Assembly: GCF_019710575.1 (NCBI RefSeq) | Contig: NZ_JAHWFK010000034.1 | Location: forward strand, 62,001 to 126,000 | DNA from: Paractinoplanes polyasparticus | GTDB lineage: Bacteria > Actinomycetota > Actinomycetes > Mycobacteriales > Micromonosporaceae | Direction of reading: 5' to 3' | DNA length: 64,000 nt | In this document: positions 15,340 through 23,130 of the stretch, piece by piece | Layout: each line of letters begins with the position of its first letter | Numbering within the stretch: the stretch's first letter is position 1 | Made by a program: the position numbers and the translations under genes | The notes under the pieces: model-generated | What the model saw: only the letters and a program-made list of their open reading frames with translations | Told to the model about the DNA's origin: nothing | Database searches by the model: none

Positions 15340-16896
15340 ATGGACGGCGAGATCGATCCGGGTAGACGGCTGCCGGTGCCGGTCACCGTGCTCGGTCCGC
15401 TGCACCTGCTGGCGCAGCGCGTGCACCGCCTGGCCAACACCGGTCACGGCCACGAGGCGCTGGCGGCGGCCGATGCCTATCTGGCCATCGCGCACGCCGT
15501 CGGCGACGACCGCACCGTCCTGTTCCTCGTGCAGGGGCAGATGTACGCCAACCTCTATATGGGACGCCTGATCGAGGCGGCCGACCTGGGCGAGCGGCTG
15601 CTGCGGTTGCACCAGGCGGCCGGCTCGACGCTCGGCGAGGCCAAGTGCCTCTGCGACCTGGCCCAGGTCGACGTCCTTCGTGGACGCTACTTCGTCGCCA
15701 TGCGGAATCTGGCCCGGGCGGCCGTGCTGCTCGACCTGCCCTACACCGACTTCGGCCGGCGCATCTCGGCCCTGTGCTCGTTCGCCGAGGCGGCGACGGC
15801 GGCCGAGATGTACGAGATCGCCGCCGCCACCTACGAGAAACTCAGCATCACCCACGCGAACTTCAGCCTCGTGCACGCGGCGACCCTGCTCCACTGGGGT
15901 CTGCGGCTCAGCCACGTCGGCCGGCACGACGAGGGTGCGACCCGGCTGCGGCGCAGCGCCGAGATCACCCGCCGTCAGGTCGAGCAGCGCCCCGACGACA
16001 TGGTGGCGGCCGCCATGCTCGCCCTCGCGCTGGCCAAGCTGGGCGACGTGGTTCCGGCCGAGAAACTGGCCCGGGAGGCGGTGATGCCGCTGCGCCAGTC
16101 GGAGAATTTCCGGTACGCCCGGATGGCGCACCTGGCCCTCGGCATCAGCCTGCGCGCGCAGGGAGCGCTGGCCGAGGCACGCACCGAGTTCGTGGCCGCC
16201 CGCGAGTTGTGCGCGTTCGGCCCCCGCCCCGACGAGAAGCCGGTGATCCGCTTCGAGATGGCGCTGACCGCGCTGGCCATCGAGGACGGCCAGGCCGGGC
16301 GGGACCTGTTCGAGGCGGTCGAGGGCCAGACCCGCGAGTTGTGGCGACTGCGCATGCAGCGACTCGCCATGCTGCGCCAGGCCCGCCAACGTGAGGAGTC
16401 CGAGGCGGCCCTCGAGCGGGCGGAACGCGAGGTGCTGCGCGACCCGCTCACCGGCCTGGACAACCGCCGCCGCTTCGACCTGCTGATGGACCGCATCGAC
16501 CGGGGGCTGGCGGCGACCCCGATGGTGCTGCTGATCGTCGACGTCGACCATTTCAAGGCGATCAACGACGCGTACTCGCACGCCACCGGCGACCGCGCGC
16601 TGCGCGAGGTGGCCCGGATCCTGCGCGCGCACTGCCGCACCGAGGACGTGCCGGTCCGGTACGCCGGCGACGAGTTCACCGTCTTCCTCCAGGGTGACCT
16701 GGCCGTCGGGCGCGAGGTGGCCGAGCGCATCCGCGCCGCCGTCGCCCGCACCGACATCGTTCCCGGCGTCCGCCTCACCGTGAGCGTCGGCCTGGCCGTC
16801 CTGGGCGAGGGCATGTCCGGCGAGACCCTGTTCCGCGAGGCCGACGACCGCCTCTACGCGGCCAAGTGGAGTGGCCGCAACACCATCTCGTCCTGA
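15340..16896 (+). CDS. Diguanylate cyclase with N-terminal TPR-like helical region
   Basis: The 518-residue protein makes cyclic di-GMP if active. About 350 residues of helical TPR-like repeats precede a GGDEF domain (DPLTGLDNRRRF, then the active site at 442-446). The active motif is AGDEF, a variant found in working cyclases. An RxxD inhibitory site (Arg433-Asp436) stands exactly five residues before it, so product inhibition is expected. There is no membrane segment, so the protein is cytoplasmic. The ATG at 15340 is 6 bases after GATACT (15328-15333), suggesting a leaderless mRNA; a TTG at 15307 is possible. It converges on a lipoprotein gene with one base between the stops. Confidence 0.88.
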   Translation: MDGEIDPGRRLPVPVTVLGPLHLLAQRVHRLANTGHGHEALAAADAYLAIAHAVGDDRTVLFLVQGQMYANLYMGRLIEAADLGERLLRLHQAAGSTLGEAKCLCDLAQVDVLRGRYFVAMRNLARAAVLLDLPYTDFGRRISALCSFAEAATAAEMYEIAAATYEKLSITHANFSLVHAATLLHWGLRLSHVGRHDEGATRLRRSAEITRRQVEQRPDDMVAAAMLALALAKLGDVVPAEKLAREAVMPLRQSENFRYARMAHLALGISLRAQGALAEARTEFVAARELCAFGPRPDEKPVIRFEMALTALAIEDGQAGRDLFEAVEGQTRELWRLRMQRLAMLRQARQREESEAALERAEREVLRDPLTGLDNRRRFDLLMDRIDRGLAATPMVLLIVDVDHFKAINDAYSHATGDRALREVARILRAHCRTEDVPVRYAGDEFTVFLQGDLAVGREVAERIRAAVARTDIVPGVRLTVSVGLAVLGEGMSGETLFREADDRLYAAKWSGRNTISS

Positions 16897-16897
16897 C

Positions 16898-17446
16898 TCA
16901 GTTCGGCTTCACGACCCCCGAGCGGCCGCTGTAGAGGCTGCGCGAGTTGTCGAGGCCGCGCGGGGTGCCCGGGGCGTCGAGCCAGACGATGTACGGCGCC
17001 CCCGGCTTCAGCCCGCTGATGGTGGCGCTGCCGGTGCACCCATCGCCGGTGGTCACCGTCTGCCACTTCGGCTCCGGCTGGGCCCCGCTGACGATCTCCT
17101 GCGGTACGGCGGCCACCCGGTAGACCTTGCCGTAGCGGGCGGGCCACTGCACCTTCAGCGAGCCCGCGCCCGGCGTCACGGTCATCGGGATGAGAACCTG
17201 TTCGACGTCCTCGTTCCAGGCGATCGCGCAGGCCGAGCTGGTGGGCAGGAACGAGACCGGCGGCAGTGCGGGCGGGAACGTGCCGCTGCGCCGGGTCACC
17301 GCACTGGGTGTCGCCCGGCCCGGCACGACGTTCACCCAGGCCTCACCCGGCGGGACCGTCGGGCTCGCGCTCGCCGACGGGCTCGAGCCGCTGCCACAGG
17401 CCCCCAGCAGGAACGGCAGCACCGCGAGCACGGAAACTCGGCGCAT
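16898..17446 (-). CDS. Putative lipoprotein with fibronectin III-like fold
   Basis: A 182-residue exported protein with lipobox LLGAC (Cys17) and a short Ser/Pro linker. The remainder has the spacing of a fibronectin type III or similar beta-sandwich (SLKVQWPARYGKVYRVAAV, then SATISGLKPGAPYIVWLDA) plus two further cysteines that may form a disulfide. I do not recognise a specific family. It lies downstream of the LacI regulator on the same strand, 42 bases away, so it may be cotranscribed. Confidence 0.75.
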   Translation of the reverse strand: MRRVSVLAVLPFLLGACGSGSSPSASASPTVPPGEAWVNVVPGRATPSAVTRRSGTFPPALPPVSFLPTSSACAIAWNEDVEQVLIPMTVTPGAGSLKVQWPARYGKVYRVAAVPQEIVSGAQPEPKWQTVTTGDGCTGSATISGLKPGAPYIVWLDAPGTPRGLDNSRSLYSGRSGVVKPN

Positions 17447-17488
17447 CTCTCCCCCTCCCCCTTCCGTTCGGCGCGGAGGGGCCGGGGC

Positions 17489-18610
17489 TTAGGGCCGGCC
17501 CCGCCCCGGGTCGTCCCCTGTATGTCCGGAGGGCGGGCCGGTCGTTCCCTTTATGTCCGGGGGCGGGACGGTCGTTCCCTTTGTGTCCGGGGGCGGGACG
17601 GTCGTTCCCTTTGTGTCCGAGGGCGGGACGGTCGTCCCCCGCACGACGAGGCGCGGCGGGATCACCACCTCGCGGTGGGCGATCTGTGCGCCGTCGATCC
17701 GTTCGACCGCGCGGGCCACGGCCAGCGTCGCCATGGTCCCGATGTCCTGGGCGACCGTGGTCAGGTCGATATGCGCGAGCCGGCTGAAGCTGCTGTCGTC
17801 GTAGCCCACGACGCTGATGTCGCCGGGAACCGAGAGCCCGTGGCGCCGCAGCACGTCGAGCAGGCCGGTGGCGCTGAGGTCGTTGAAGACGGTCACCGCG
17901 GTCGGCGGCTCGTCGAGCAGTTCCCGGGCCGCCCGCGCGCCGTCCTCCTCGCCGAAACCGCCGTTCACCACCCTTTCGTACGCCTGAAGTCCGTGCCGTC
18001 GCATGGCGTCGCGGTAGCCCTGGCGACGTTCCGCCGACGACAACCACCGTCCGCCGTCGACGTGAGCGATGTTCCGGTGCCCGAGCGCGACGAGGTGGTC
18101 GACGGCGAGGTGCAGCCCACGCCCGTCGTCGGTGCGCACCACGTCGACCTGGCGCTGCCGCACGGCACGCATCATGGCTACGACCGGCAGCCGTCCGGCG
18201 AGGGTGGCCAGTTCGGCCGTGGGGATCTGGGGCCCCAGCAGCACGAGGGCGGCACACCTGTCCTGCAGAAGGCTCGCGATCGCCGTACGCTCGTCGCGTC
18301 TGGGGGTGACGGCGCTGAGCGTCAGCTCGTACCCGATCTTCTCGGCCGCGTCGTAGAGGCCGGTCAGCAGGTCGTCGTGGAAGGGGTGCATCACCCCGAA
18401 GACCACTCCGAGCAACCGGCTCTGCCCGCTGCGCAGCAGCCGGGCCCGGCTGTCGGGCTGGTAGTCGAGCCGCCGCGCCACCTCGAGCACCCGCTCCCGG
18501 GTGGCCGCGCTGGCCCCCGGCGCGTCCCGCATCACGATCGACACCAGCGCCACCGAGACGCCGGCCGCCGCCGCCACGTCGGCGAGGGTCACCCGCCGCT
18601 CACCGCTCAC
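17489..18610 (-). CDS. LacI-family transcriptional repressor with repeat-expanded C-terminus
   Basis: The protein has the LacI helix-turn-helix (VTLADVAAAAGVSVALVSIVM) and hinge helix, then a periplasmic-binding-like effector domain ending near RLVVRGTT. Normal family members stop there. Here the last residues GTTVPP are repeated as about four 10-residue units (GTTVPPSDTK, GTTVPPPDTK, GTTVPPPDIK, GTTGPPSG..), adding about 40 Pro/Thr-rich residues and giving 373 in total. It is divergent from an MFS transporter gene across two perfect operator copies, so it most likely represses that gene and itself. The start GTG 18610 lacks a strong ribosome site. The effector is unknown. Confidence 0.88.
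   Translation of the reverse strand: MSGERRVTLADVAAAAGVSVALVSIVMRDAPGASAATRERVLEVARRLDYQPDSRARLLRSGQSRLLGVVFGVMHPFHDDLLTGLYDAAEKIGYELTLSAVTPRRDERTAIASLLQDRCAALVLLGPQIPTAELATLAGRLPVVAMMRAVRQRQVDVVRTDDGRGLHLAVDHLVALGHRNIAHVDGGRWLSSAERRQGYRDAMRRHGLQAYERVVNGGFGEEDGARAARELLDEPPTAVTVFNDLSATGLLDVLRRHGLSVPGDISVVGYDDSSFSRLAHIDLTTVAQDIGTMATLAVARAVERIDGAQIAHREVVIPPRLVVRGTTVPPSDTKGTTVPPPDTKGTTVPPPDIKGTTGPPSGHTGDDPGRGRP
17523..17642 (-). repeat. Four tandem 30-bp repeats inside the 3' end of the LacI gene
   Basis: Units begin at 17523, 17553, 17583 and 17613. The two middle copies are identical over 30 bases and the outer copies differ at a few positions. A decayed fifth copy seems to precede at 17493. 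The period is a multiple of three, so the reading frame is kept through the array. Confidence 0.9.
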
Positions 18611-18713
18611 CGCTCACCGCCTGGTCGCCGCGCACGCGCTCGCCGCCCTGGCCGCCACTCATGCGCCTGCCGCCCGGTTGCCGCTCATGACCGGAGAATT
18701 TACCTGTGATCAC

Positions 18714-18754
18714 TAGAACGTTCTAACCCCGACACGACTAGAACGTTCTAGAGT
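18714..18754 (+). promoter_or_regulatory. Twin LacI operators overlapping the MFS promoter
   Basis: The palindrome TAGAACGTTCTA occurs at 18714-18725 and again at 18739-18750, centres 25 bp apart. The central CG dyad is characteristic of LacI-family sites. The second copy overlaps TAGAGT (18749-18754), a -10 element 7 bases before the MFS start. Binding there would directly block transcription. Confidence 0.85.
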
Positions 18755-18761
18755 CGGATCC

Positions 18762-20000
18762 GTGGAGAATCTCACCGCCGGCCGCCGCTGGGCGGCACTG
18801 CTCGCCCTCGCTCTGGGCGGTTTCGGCCTCGGCCTCACCGAGTTCGTGGCCATGGGCCTGCTGCCCGACCTGGCACGGGATCTGCTGCCCGAGGCATACG
18901 CCCGCTCGGCGCCCGACGCCGTCGCCACGGCCGGCTGGATGATCACGATCTACGCGCTGGGCGTGGTCGTCGGCGCCCCCACCATCGCGGCCCTGACCGC
19001 CCGCCTGCCCCGCCGGCGCCTGGTGCTGGTGCTGCTCTCGCTCTTCGTTATCGGCACCGTCGCCTCGGCCCTCGCCCCGACGTTCGCGCTGGTGCTGGCC
19101 GGCCGCTTCGTGGCCGCGCTGGCCCACGGCGCCTACTTCGGCGCGGCCGGCCTGCTGGCCGCGACGATGCTCGGCTCCGGCAGTCAGGGCAAGGGCTTCG
19201 CGATCGTGCTGGGCGGCCTGACCGCCGCCAACGTCTTCGGCGTCCCTCTGATCACGGCCCTGGGCCAGGCCGCGGGCTGGCGCATCGCCTACCTCGCGGT
19301 CGCCGCCGTCTTCGCCTTCACGCTGCTGTTCGTGTTGTTCACAGTGCCCGAGGTGGCCGCTGCCCCGGGCGGCTCGCCCCGTTCCGAGCTGGCCGCCTTC
19401 AAGTCCCCGCACGTCTGGCTGGCCGCGGCGGTGGCCGCGATCGGCTTCGGCGGCTTCTTCGCCGTCAACAGCTACATCGCCCCCGTCACGACGCACGTCA
19501 CCGGGCTGTCCGAGTCGTACGTGCCGTGGGTCCTGGCCGTCATGGGCATCGGCATGACCGCCGGCAATGCGCTGGGCGGGTTCGCGGCCGACCACAACCT
19601 GCGGCGCAGCGTCCTGCTCGGCTTCGTCGCCATGATCGCCACCATCATGCTGTTCGGCCTGGTGGCGTACCACCCGGTCGGCCTCTTCGCCGGTGCCTTC
19701 CTGGTCGGCGTGGCCGCCCTCTTCATCGGCCCCGCCCTGCAGGCACGCCTGATCGCCGTAGCACCCACCGCCCAGCTCATGGGCGCCGCCGTCAACCAGT
19801 CCGCGTCGAACGTCGCCAACAGCGCCGGAGCAGCCCTGGGCGGTGTCGTCATCGCGGCCGGCTGGGGTTATCTCTCCTCGGTCTGGATCGGTGTCGCCCT
19901 GGCCGCCGCCGGCCTGGCCCTGGCCGTCCTGAGCTTCCGCCTCGATCCCGGCCCCAGCCCGGCCGAGGTCACGCGTCACCCGGAGCCCGCGGCAGCCTGA
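18762..20000 (+). CDS. MFS transporter, DHA1 (AraJ/NepI-like) family
   Basis: A 412-residue, 12-helix major facilitator of the drug:H+ antiporter-1 type. It has GLTEFVAMGLLPDLA in the first helix, the loop 2-3 motif with RLPRRRLV, and the antiporter motif C-like stretch in helix 5. Relatives export arabinose, purine nucleosides or drugs. Translation probably starts at GTG 18762 on a leaderless transcript. Control by the divergent LacI protein suggests a sugar or nucleoside substrate (inference). Its 3' end is duplicated just downstream of the stop. Confidence 0.85.
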   Translation: MENLTAGRRWAALLALALGGFGLGLTEFVAMGLLPDLARDLLPEAYARSAPDAVATAGWMITIYALGVVVGAPTIAALTARLPRRRLVLVLLSLFVIGTVASALAPTFALVLAGRFVAALAHGAYFGAAGLLAATMLGSGSQGKGFAIVLGGLTAANVFGVPLITALGQAAGWRIAYLAVAAVFAFTLLFVLFTVPEVAAAPGGSPRSELAAFKSPHVWLAAAVAAIGFGGFFAVNSYIAPVTTHVTGLSESYVPWVLAVMGIGMTAGNALGGFAADHNLRRSVLLGFVAMIATIMLFGLVAYHPVGLFAGAFLVGVAALFIGPALQARLIAVAPTAQLMGAAVNQSASNVANSAGAALGGVVIAAGWGYLSSVWIGVALAAAGLALAVLSFRLDPGPSPAEVTRHPEPAAA

Positions 20001-20047
20001 CCACCGCACAGATCAGCCGGGGCCACGCGTCACCCGGAGCCCGCGGC
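19970..20047 (+). repeat. Direct repeat of the MFS gene 3' end
   Basis: A 24-base sequence (CACGCGTCACCCGGAGCCCG and the next 4 bases) at 19970-19993 recurs at 20024-20047. Similarity continues for roughly 15 further bases, including the stop region. The 54-bp offset makes this a local tandem duplication of the stop-codon region. Confidence 0.8.
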
Positions 20048-20065
20048 GGCTTGACCACCCGCAGG

Positions 20066-20440
20066 TCAGACGGCTCGGCCGAGGCGGTAGCCGGCCATCT
20101 CGAGCACCTCGTGACCCACGGCCACGGGCGTCCGCAGGCCGGAATCATCGCTGAGGGTCAAAATGCGACCGGCGAGGTCGTACGTGCCCTGAGGGCGACG
20201 CTTGCGCCCCGCCACCTTCCCCGCGTACGTTCCGTCCGTCCTGATGTCGAGACGAACCGTGCCGTCCGCGCTGAGCCAGATACCGACCGGCGCCGAGACC
20301 GCGACCCTGGCGGTCTTCCGCCCCGAGGCGCCGGGTTGCTCGGCCGCCTGCCCACCCATGGCAATCGCGGACAGGGCGGCAGCGTCCAGAACGGCGGTGT
20401 CCACGTGCTGGTGCATGATGGCTCCGAGGGCAGGGGGCAT
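20066..20440 (-). CDS. Atu4866-like small beta-barrel domain protein
   Basis: The last 75 residues carry the pattern of the Agrobacterium Atu4866 family, a streptavidin-like barrel: GIWLSADGTVRLDI, DGTYAG, GTYDLAGRILTLSDDSG. The family's ligand is not known; some members lie beside flavin or redox genes. The ATG at 20440 is preceded by AAGGTGAGG, which gives 124 residues; the N-terminal 45 residues are not conserved in any way I recognise. It lies between an MFS gene and a TetR gene on the same strand as the latter, 54 bases downstream, and may share its transcript. Confidence 0.6.
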   Translation of the reverse strand: MPPALGAIMHQHVDTAVLDAAALSAIAMGGQAAEQPGASGRKTARVAVSAPVGIWLSADGTVRLDIRTDGTYAGKVAGRKRRPQGTYDLAGRILTLSDDSGLRTPVAVGHEVLEMAGYRLGRAV

Positions 20441-20536
20441 GGAGCCCTCACCTTCGGCAGCCCCAGGGCCGTCTCGCAGCAACCGGCCGGTGCAACCGGG
20501 TTGCGTCCGTCGGGCAGCTCGGCACGTGGCCGGGCG

Positions 20537-21139
20537 TCAGTTCGCCGTGCTGCGCAGGGCGGCCGTCACCGCCGCCATGAGCTTCTCGAGGTAGGCGCCG
20601 TCGGGCTTGGTGCGCGAGACGGCCAGACGCCAGTACAGTGGCCCGAGGATCAGGTCGACCGCCAGGTCCGGATCGGTGCCTTCGGGCAGCTCTCCGCGGG
20701 TCACGGCCGAGCCGACCAGCTTTTCGCCGACGGCCTGTTGGTGGGTGCGCAGCGCCTTCTGCAGGGTCTCGGCGATCTGCGGGTTGCGGGCCGCCTCGGC
20801 CATCAGGTCGGGAATGATCTGGGACGCGATCCGGTGTTGCAGGGCACGGCTCACGATCATCATGATCAGTTGGAGGTCGCCGGCAAAGCTACCGGTGTCG
20901 GGGAGCGGCACGCTGCGGCCGGCCACGTCCGACACGATCTCGAGCACCATCTCGAGCTTGTTGCTCCAACGCCGGTAGATCGCCGTTTTGCCGACGCCGG
21001 CCCGGCGGGCCACGGCCTCGATGGAGAGCCGGCCGTAACCCACTTCGGCCAGCTCGTGCATCACGGCGTCGCGGATGGCGACAGTGATGTCGCTCCGCAG
21101 CACGGCCGCCCCGGCAGGTGCTCGCTTTCCAGTCGCCAC
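20537..21139 (-). CDS. TetR/AcrR-family transcriptional regulator
   Basis: A 200-residue repressor with the TetR helix-turn-helix (YGRLSIEAVARRAGVGKTAIYRRWSNK in part) and an all-helical ligand domain of the TetR_C_16/C-terminal 11-like type. It is divergent from the Wzm-type exporter gene, 178 bases away. The downstream Atu4866-like gene is another possible target. AACGG...CCGTT arms near 21163-21182 may be part of its site. Confidence 0.85.
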   Translation of the reverse strand: MATGKRAPAGAAVLRSDITVAIRDAVMHELAEVGYGRLSIEAVARRAGVGKTAIYRRWSNKLEMVLEIVSDVAGRSVPLPDTGSFAGDLQLIMMIVSRALQHRIASQIIPDLMAEAARNPQIAETLQKALRTHQQAVGEKLVGSAVTRGELPEGTDPDLAVDLILGPLYWRLAVSRTKPDGAYLEKLMAAVTAALRSTAN

Positions 21140-21317
21140 GCGGTCACTATACGCCAGGACGTAACGGTTGCGTTCCGCCGTTTGGTCGGATAGCCTCTCC
21201 GGACGTCGATACGAAGCCGTTCCGTCGGCGACGACTTGACATGCTGCTTAAGTGTTCTCGCCTAAGGAACCAGGGCCCGGTACCCCTCACGGGCCGACGA
21301 GATCGGAGCACCACCCC

Positions 21318-22214
21318 ATGGCTCAGACGGCGGTTGCCGATTCCGACACCGGGCCATCGCTCACCGAGCTGGCCCGCAGTCACGGCCTGACGAAGGCGGG
21401 GCGCCTGCCTCGCCTGCCGGAATACACCCGGCAGCTGTGGTCGTACCGTCACTTCATAGCCGCCTTCGCCAACGCGAAGGTGAGCGCTTCGCTGGGCAGC
21501 ACCAAGCTGGGCGTGGTCTGGCAGCTCCTCACGCCGCTGATCAACGCCGGTGTCTACTACCTGATCTTCGGCGTCCTGATCAACACCAAGCAGAACGTCG
21601 ACAACTTCATCGCGTACCTCTGCGCCGGTGTTTTCATCTTCGGCTTCACCCAGTCGGTGGTTCAGGCCGGCTCGCAGTCGATCACCGCCAACATCGCGAT
21701 GATCCGGGCGCTGCACTTCCCGCGGGCCAGCCTGCCCATCGCGGTCAGCCTGGTCGAGGTGCGCAACATGATCGCCTCGATGATCGTGCTGGTCGCGATC
21801 GTGCTGCTCACCGGCGAGCCGGTCACGTTCCAGTGGCTGCTGCTGATCCCCGCCCTGGCGCTCCAGACGATCTTCAACACCGGCCTGGCGCTGTTCGTGT
21901 CCCGCCTGATCTCCAAGGTCACCGACATCCGCCAGCTCATCCCCTACATCCTGCGCATCTGGATGTACGGCTCGGCCGTGCTCTACCCGGTCACGTTCTT
22001 CGCCGAGCGGATCGACGGCTGGCAGCTCGCGCTGGTCGAGTCCAACCCGATGCTGATCTACATCGAGCTCGTCCGGCACGCGCTGATGGAAAACGTCGAG
22101 CTCGCCACGTCGGCGCCGCTGCTGTGGCTGCAGGCCGCGATCTGGACAGTGCTTGTCGGATTCGGCGGTTACGTCTACTTCTGGCGCGGAGAGAAGGGTT
22201 ACGGCCGTGGCTGA
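21318..22214 (+). CDS. ABC-2 type polysaccharide/teichoic acid export permease (Wzm/TagG-like)
   Basis: A 298-residue membrane subunit of a polymer exporter, with six hydrophobic segments and the family hallmark KLGVVWQLLTPLINAGVYYLIFG. ATG 21318 was chosen over an upstream in-frame ATG at 21252 because GGAG precedes it at normal distance. A TTGACA at 21236-21241 may be the -35 of its promoter. It is coupled by overlap to the ATPase gene. Together they would flip a lipid-linked glycan or teichoic acid; the TagF-like gene 10 kb away supports teichoic acid. Confidence 0.88.
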   Translation: MAQTAVADSDTGPSLTELARSHGLTKAGRLPRLPEYTRQLWSYRHFIAAFANAKVSASLGSTKLGVVWQLLTPLINAGVYYLIFGVLINTKQNVDNFIAYLCAGVFIFGFTQSVVQAGSQSITANIAMIRALHFPRASLPIAVSLVEVRNMIASMIVLVAIVLLTGEPVTFQWLLLIPALALQTIFNTGLALFVSRLISKVTDIRQLIPYILRIWMYGSAVLYPVTFFAERIDGWQLALVESNPMLIYIELVRHALMENVELATSAPLLWLQAAIWTVLVGFGGYVYFWRGEKGYGRG

Positions 22215-22980
22215 CCAGCGGCAACCAACCGTCATCGCGGACAACGCGAACATCGTCTACCGCATCTACGGCTCGGTGGCGCCGGGCGCGAACAGCCCGC
22301 TGGCCAGCCTCAAGCGGATCATGACGGGCAAGAAGAGCGCGGCCGTGCGCGAGGTGCACGCGGTCAAGGGCGTCAGCTTCGTGGCCTACAAGGGCGAGGC
22401 GATCGGCCTGATCGGCACCAACGGCTCCGGCAAGTCGACGCTGCTGCGGGCGATCGCCGGGCTGCTGCCGGTGGAGCGCGGCGGCGGCATCTACGCGGCC
22501 GGCCAGCCGTCCCTCCTGGGGGTGAACGCGGCACTGATGAACGACCTGTCCGGCGAGCGCAACGTCGAGCTGGGCTGTCTGGCCATGGGCATGTCGCCGG
22601 CCGAGGTCAAGGAGCAGGCGCCCGGCATCATCGAGTTCTCCGGCATCAACGACCGGGGCGACTTCAGCTCGCTGCCGATGAAGACGTACTCGTCCGGCAT
22701 GGCGGCCCGGCTGCGGTTCTCGATCGCGGCGGCCAAGAAGCACGACGTGCTGCTGATCGACGAGGCCCTGGCCACCGGTGACGCCAAGTTTCGCAAGCGC
22801 AGCGAGCAACGGGTCCGCGACCTGCGCAAGGAGGCCGGCACGGTCTTCCTGGTGAGCCACAGCGAGCAGTCGATCCGCGACACGTGCGAGCGCTCCATCT
22901 GGCTGGAATCCGGCGTCATCCGGGCCGACGGCCCGACCGACGCCGTGCTGAAGGAGTACGAGACCTACGTCAACAAGTAA
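22207..22980 (+). CDS. ABC-2 exporter ATPase (Wzt/TagH-like)
   Basis: A 257-residue ATPase with Walker A IGTNGSGKST, a signature-like segment YSSGMAARL, Walker B VLLIDEALATGD and H-loop VSHSEQS. The SSGM signature and DEALATGD are typical of the Wzt/TagH/RfbE group and not of importers. GTG 22207 overlaps the permease stop by 8 bases behind GAGAGAAGGG. The C-terminus lacks the carbohydrate-binding domain of chain-terminator-type Wzt proteins, which favours a TagH-like exporter without glycan end recognition. Confidence 0.88.
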   Translation: MADQRQPTVIADNANIVYRIYGSVAPGANSPLASLKRIMTGKKSAAVREVHAVKGVSFVAYKGEAIGLIGTNGSGKSTLLRAIAGLLPVERGGGIYAAGQPSLLGVNAALMNDLSGERNVELGCLAMGMSPAEVKEQAPGIIEFSGINDRGDFSSLPMKTYSSGMAARLRFSIAAAKKHDVLLIDEALATGDAKFRKRSEQRVRDLRKEAGTVFLVSHSEQSIRDTCERSIWLESGVIRADGPTDAVLKEYETYVNK

Positions 22981-23034
22981 GTAGGTCGCTGAGCCTGCTG
23001 GCTCCGCTGCGCTCCGCGGGCGATCGCCTCTTCA

Positions 23035-23110
23035 GCTGGTGAGATGGGGCGCGGTTTTCCGCCATCCGCAAACCCGGCGGCTGTGGAAAACCGAGCCCCA
23101 TCTCACCAGC
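23035..23110. terminator. Long imperfect hairpin between convergent genes
   Basis: A 16-bp perfect outer arm (23035-23050 with 23095-23110), then a single mismatch and a further 9-bp arm (CGGTTTTCC with GGAAAACCG), form a stem of 26 positions. It lies between the exporter ATPase and the riboswitch-controlled peptidoglycan gene. It can terminate in both directions, though the T and A runs are inside the stem, unlike a classic terminator; it may be a mobile palindromic repeat. Confidence 0.6.
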
Positions 23111-23130
23111 GGCGCTCGCACTCCCAGCAG

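Noticed and set aside
17523..17642. Regular 30-bp repeats resembling a CRISPR array
   Set aside because: There are no unique spacers; the units are directly contiguous, in frame, and encode the tail of the LacI repressor. No cas gene is present.
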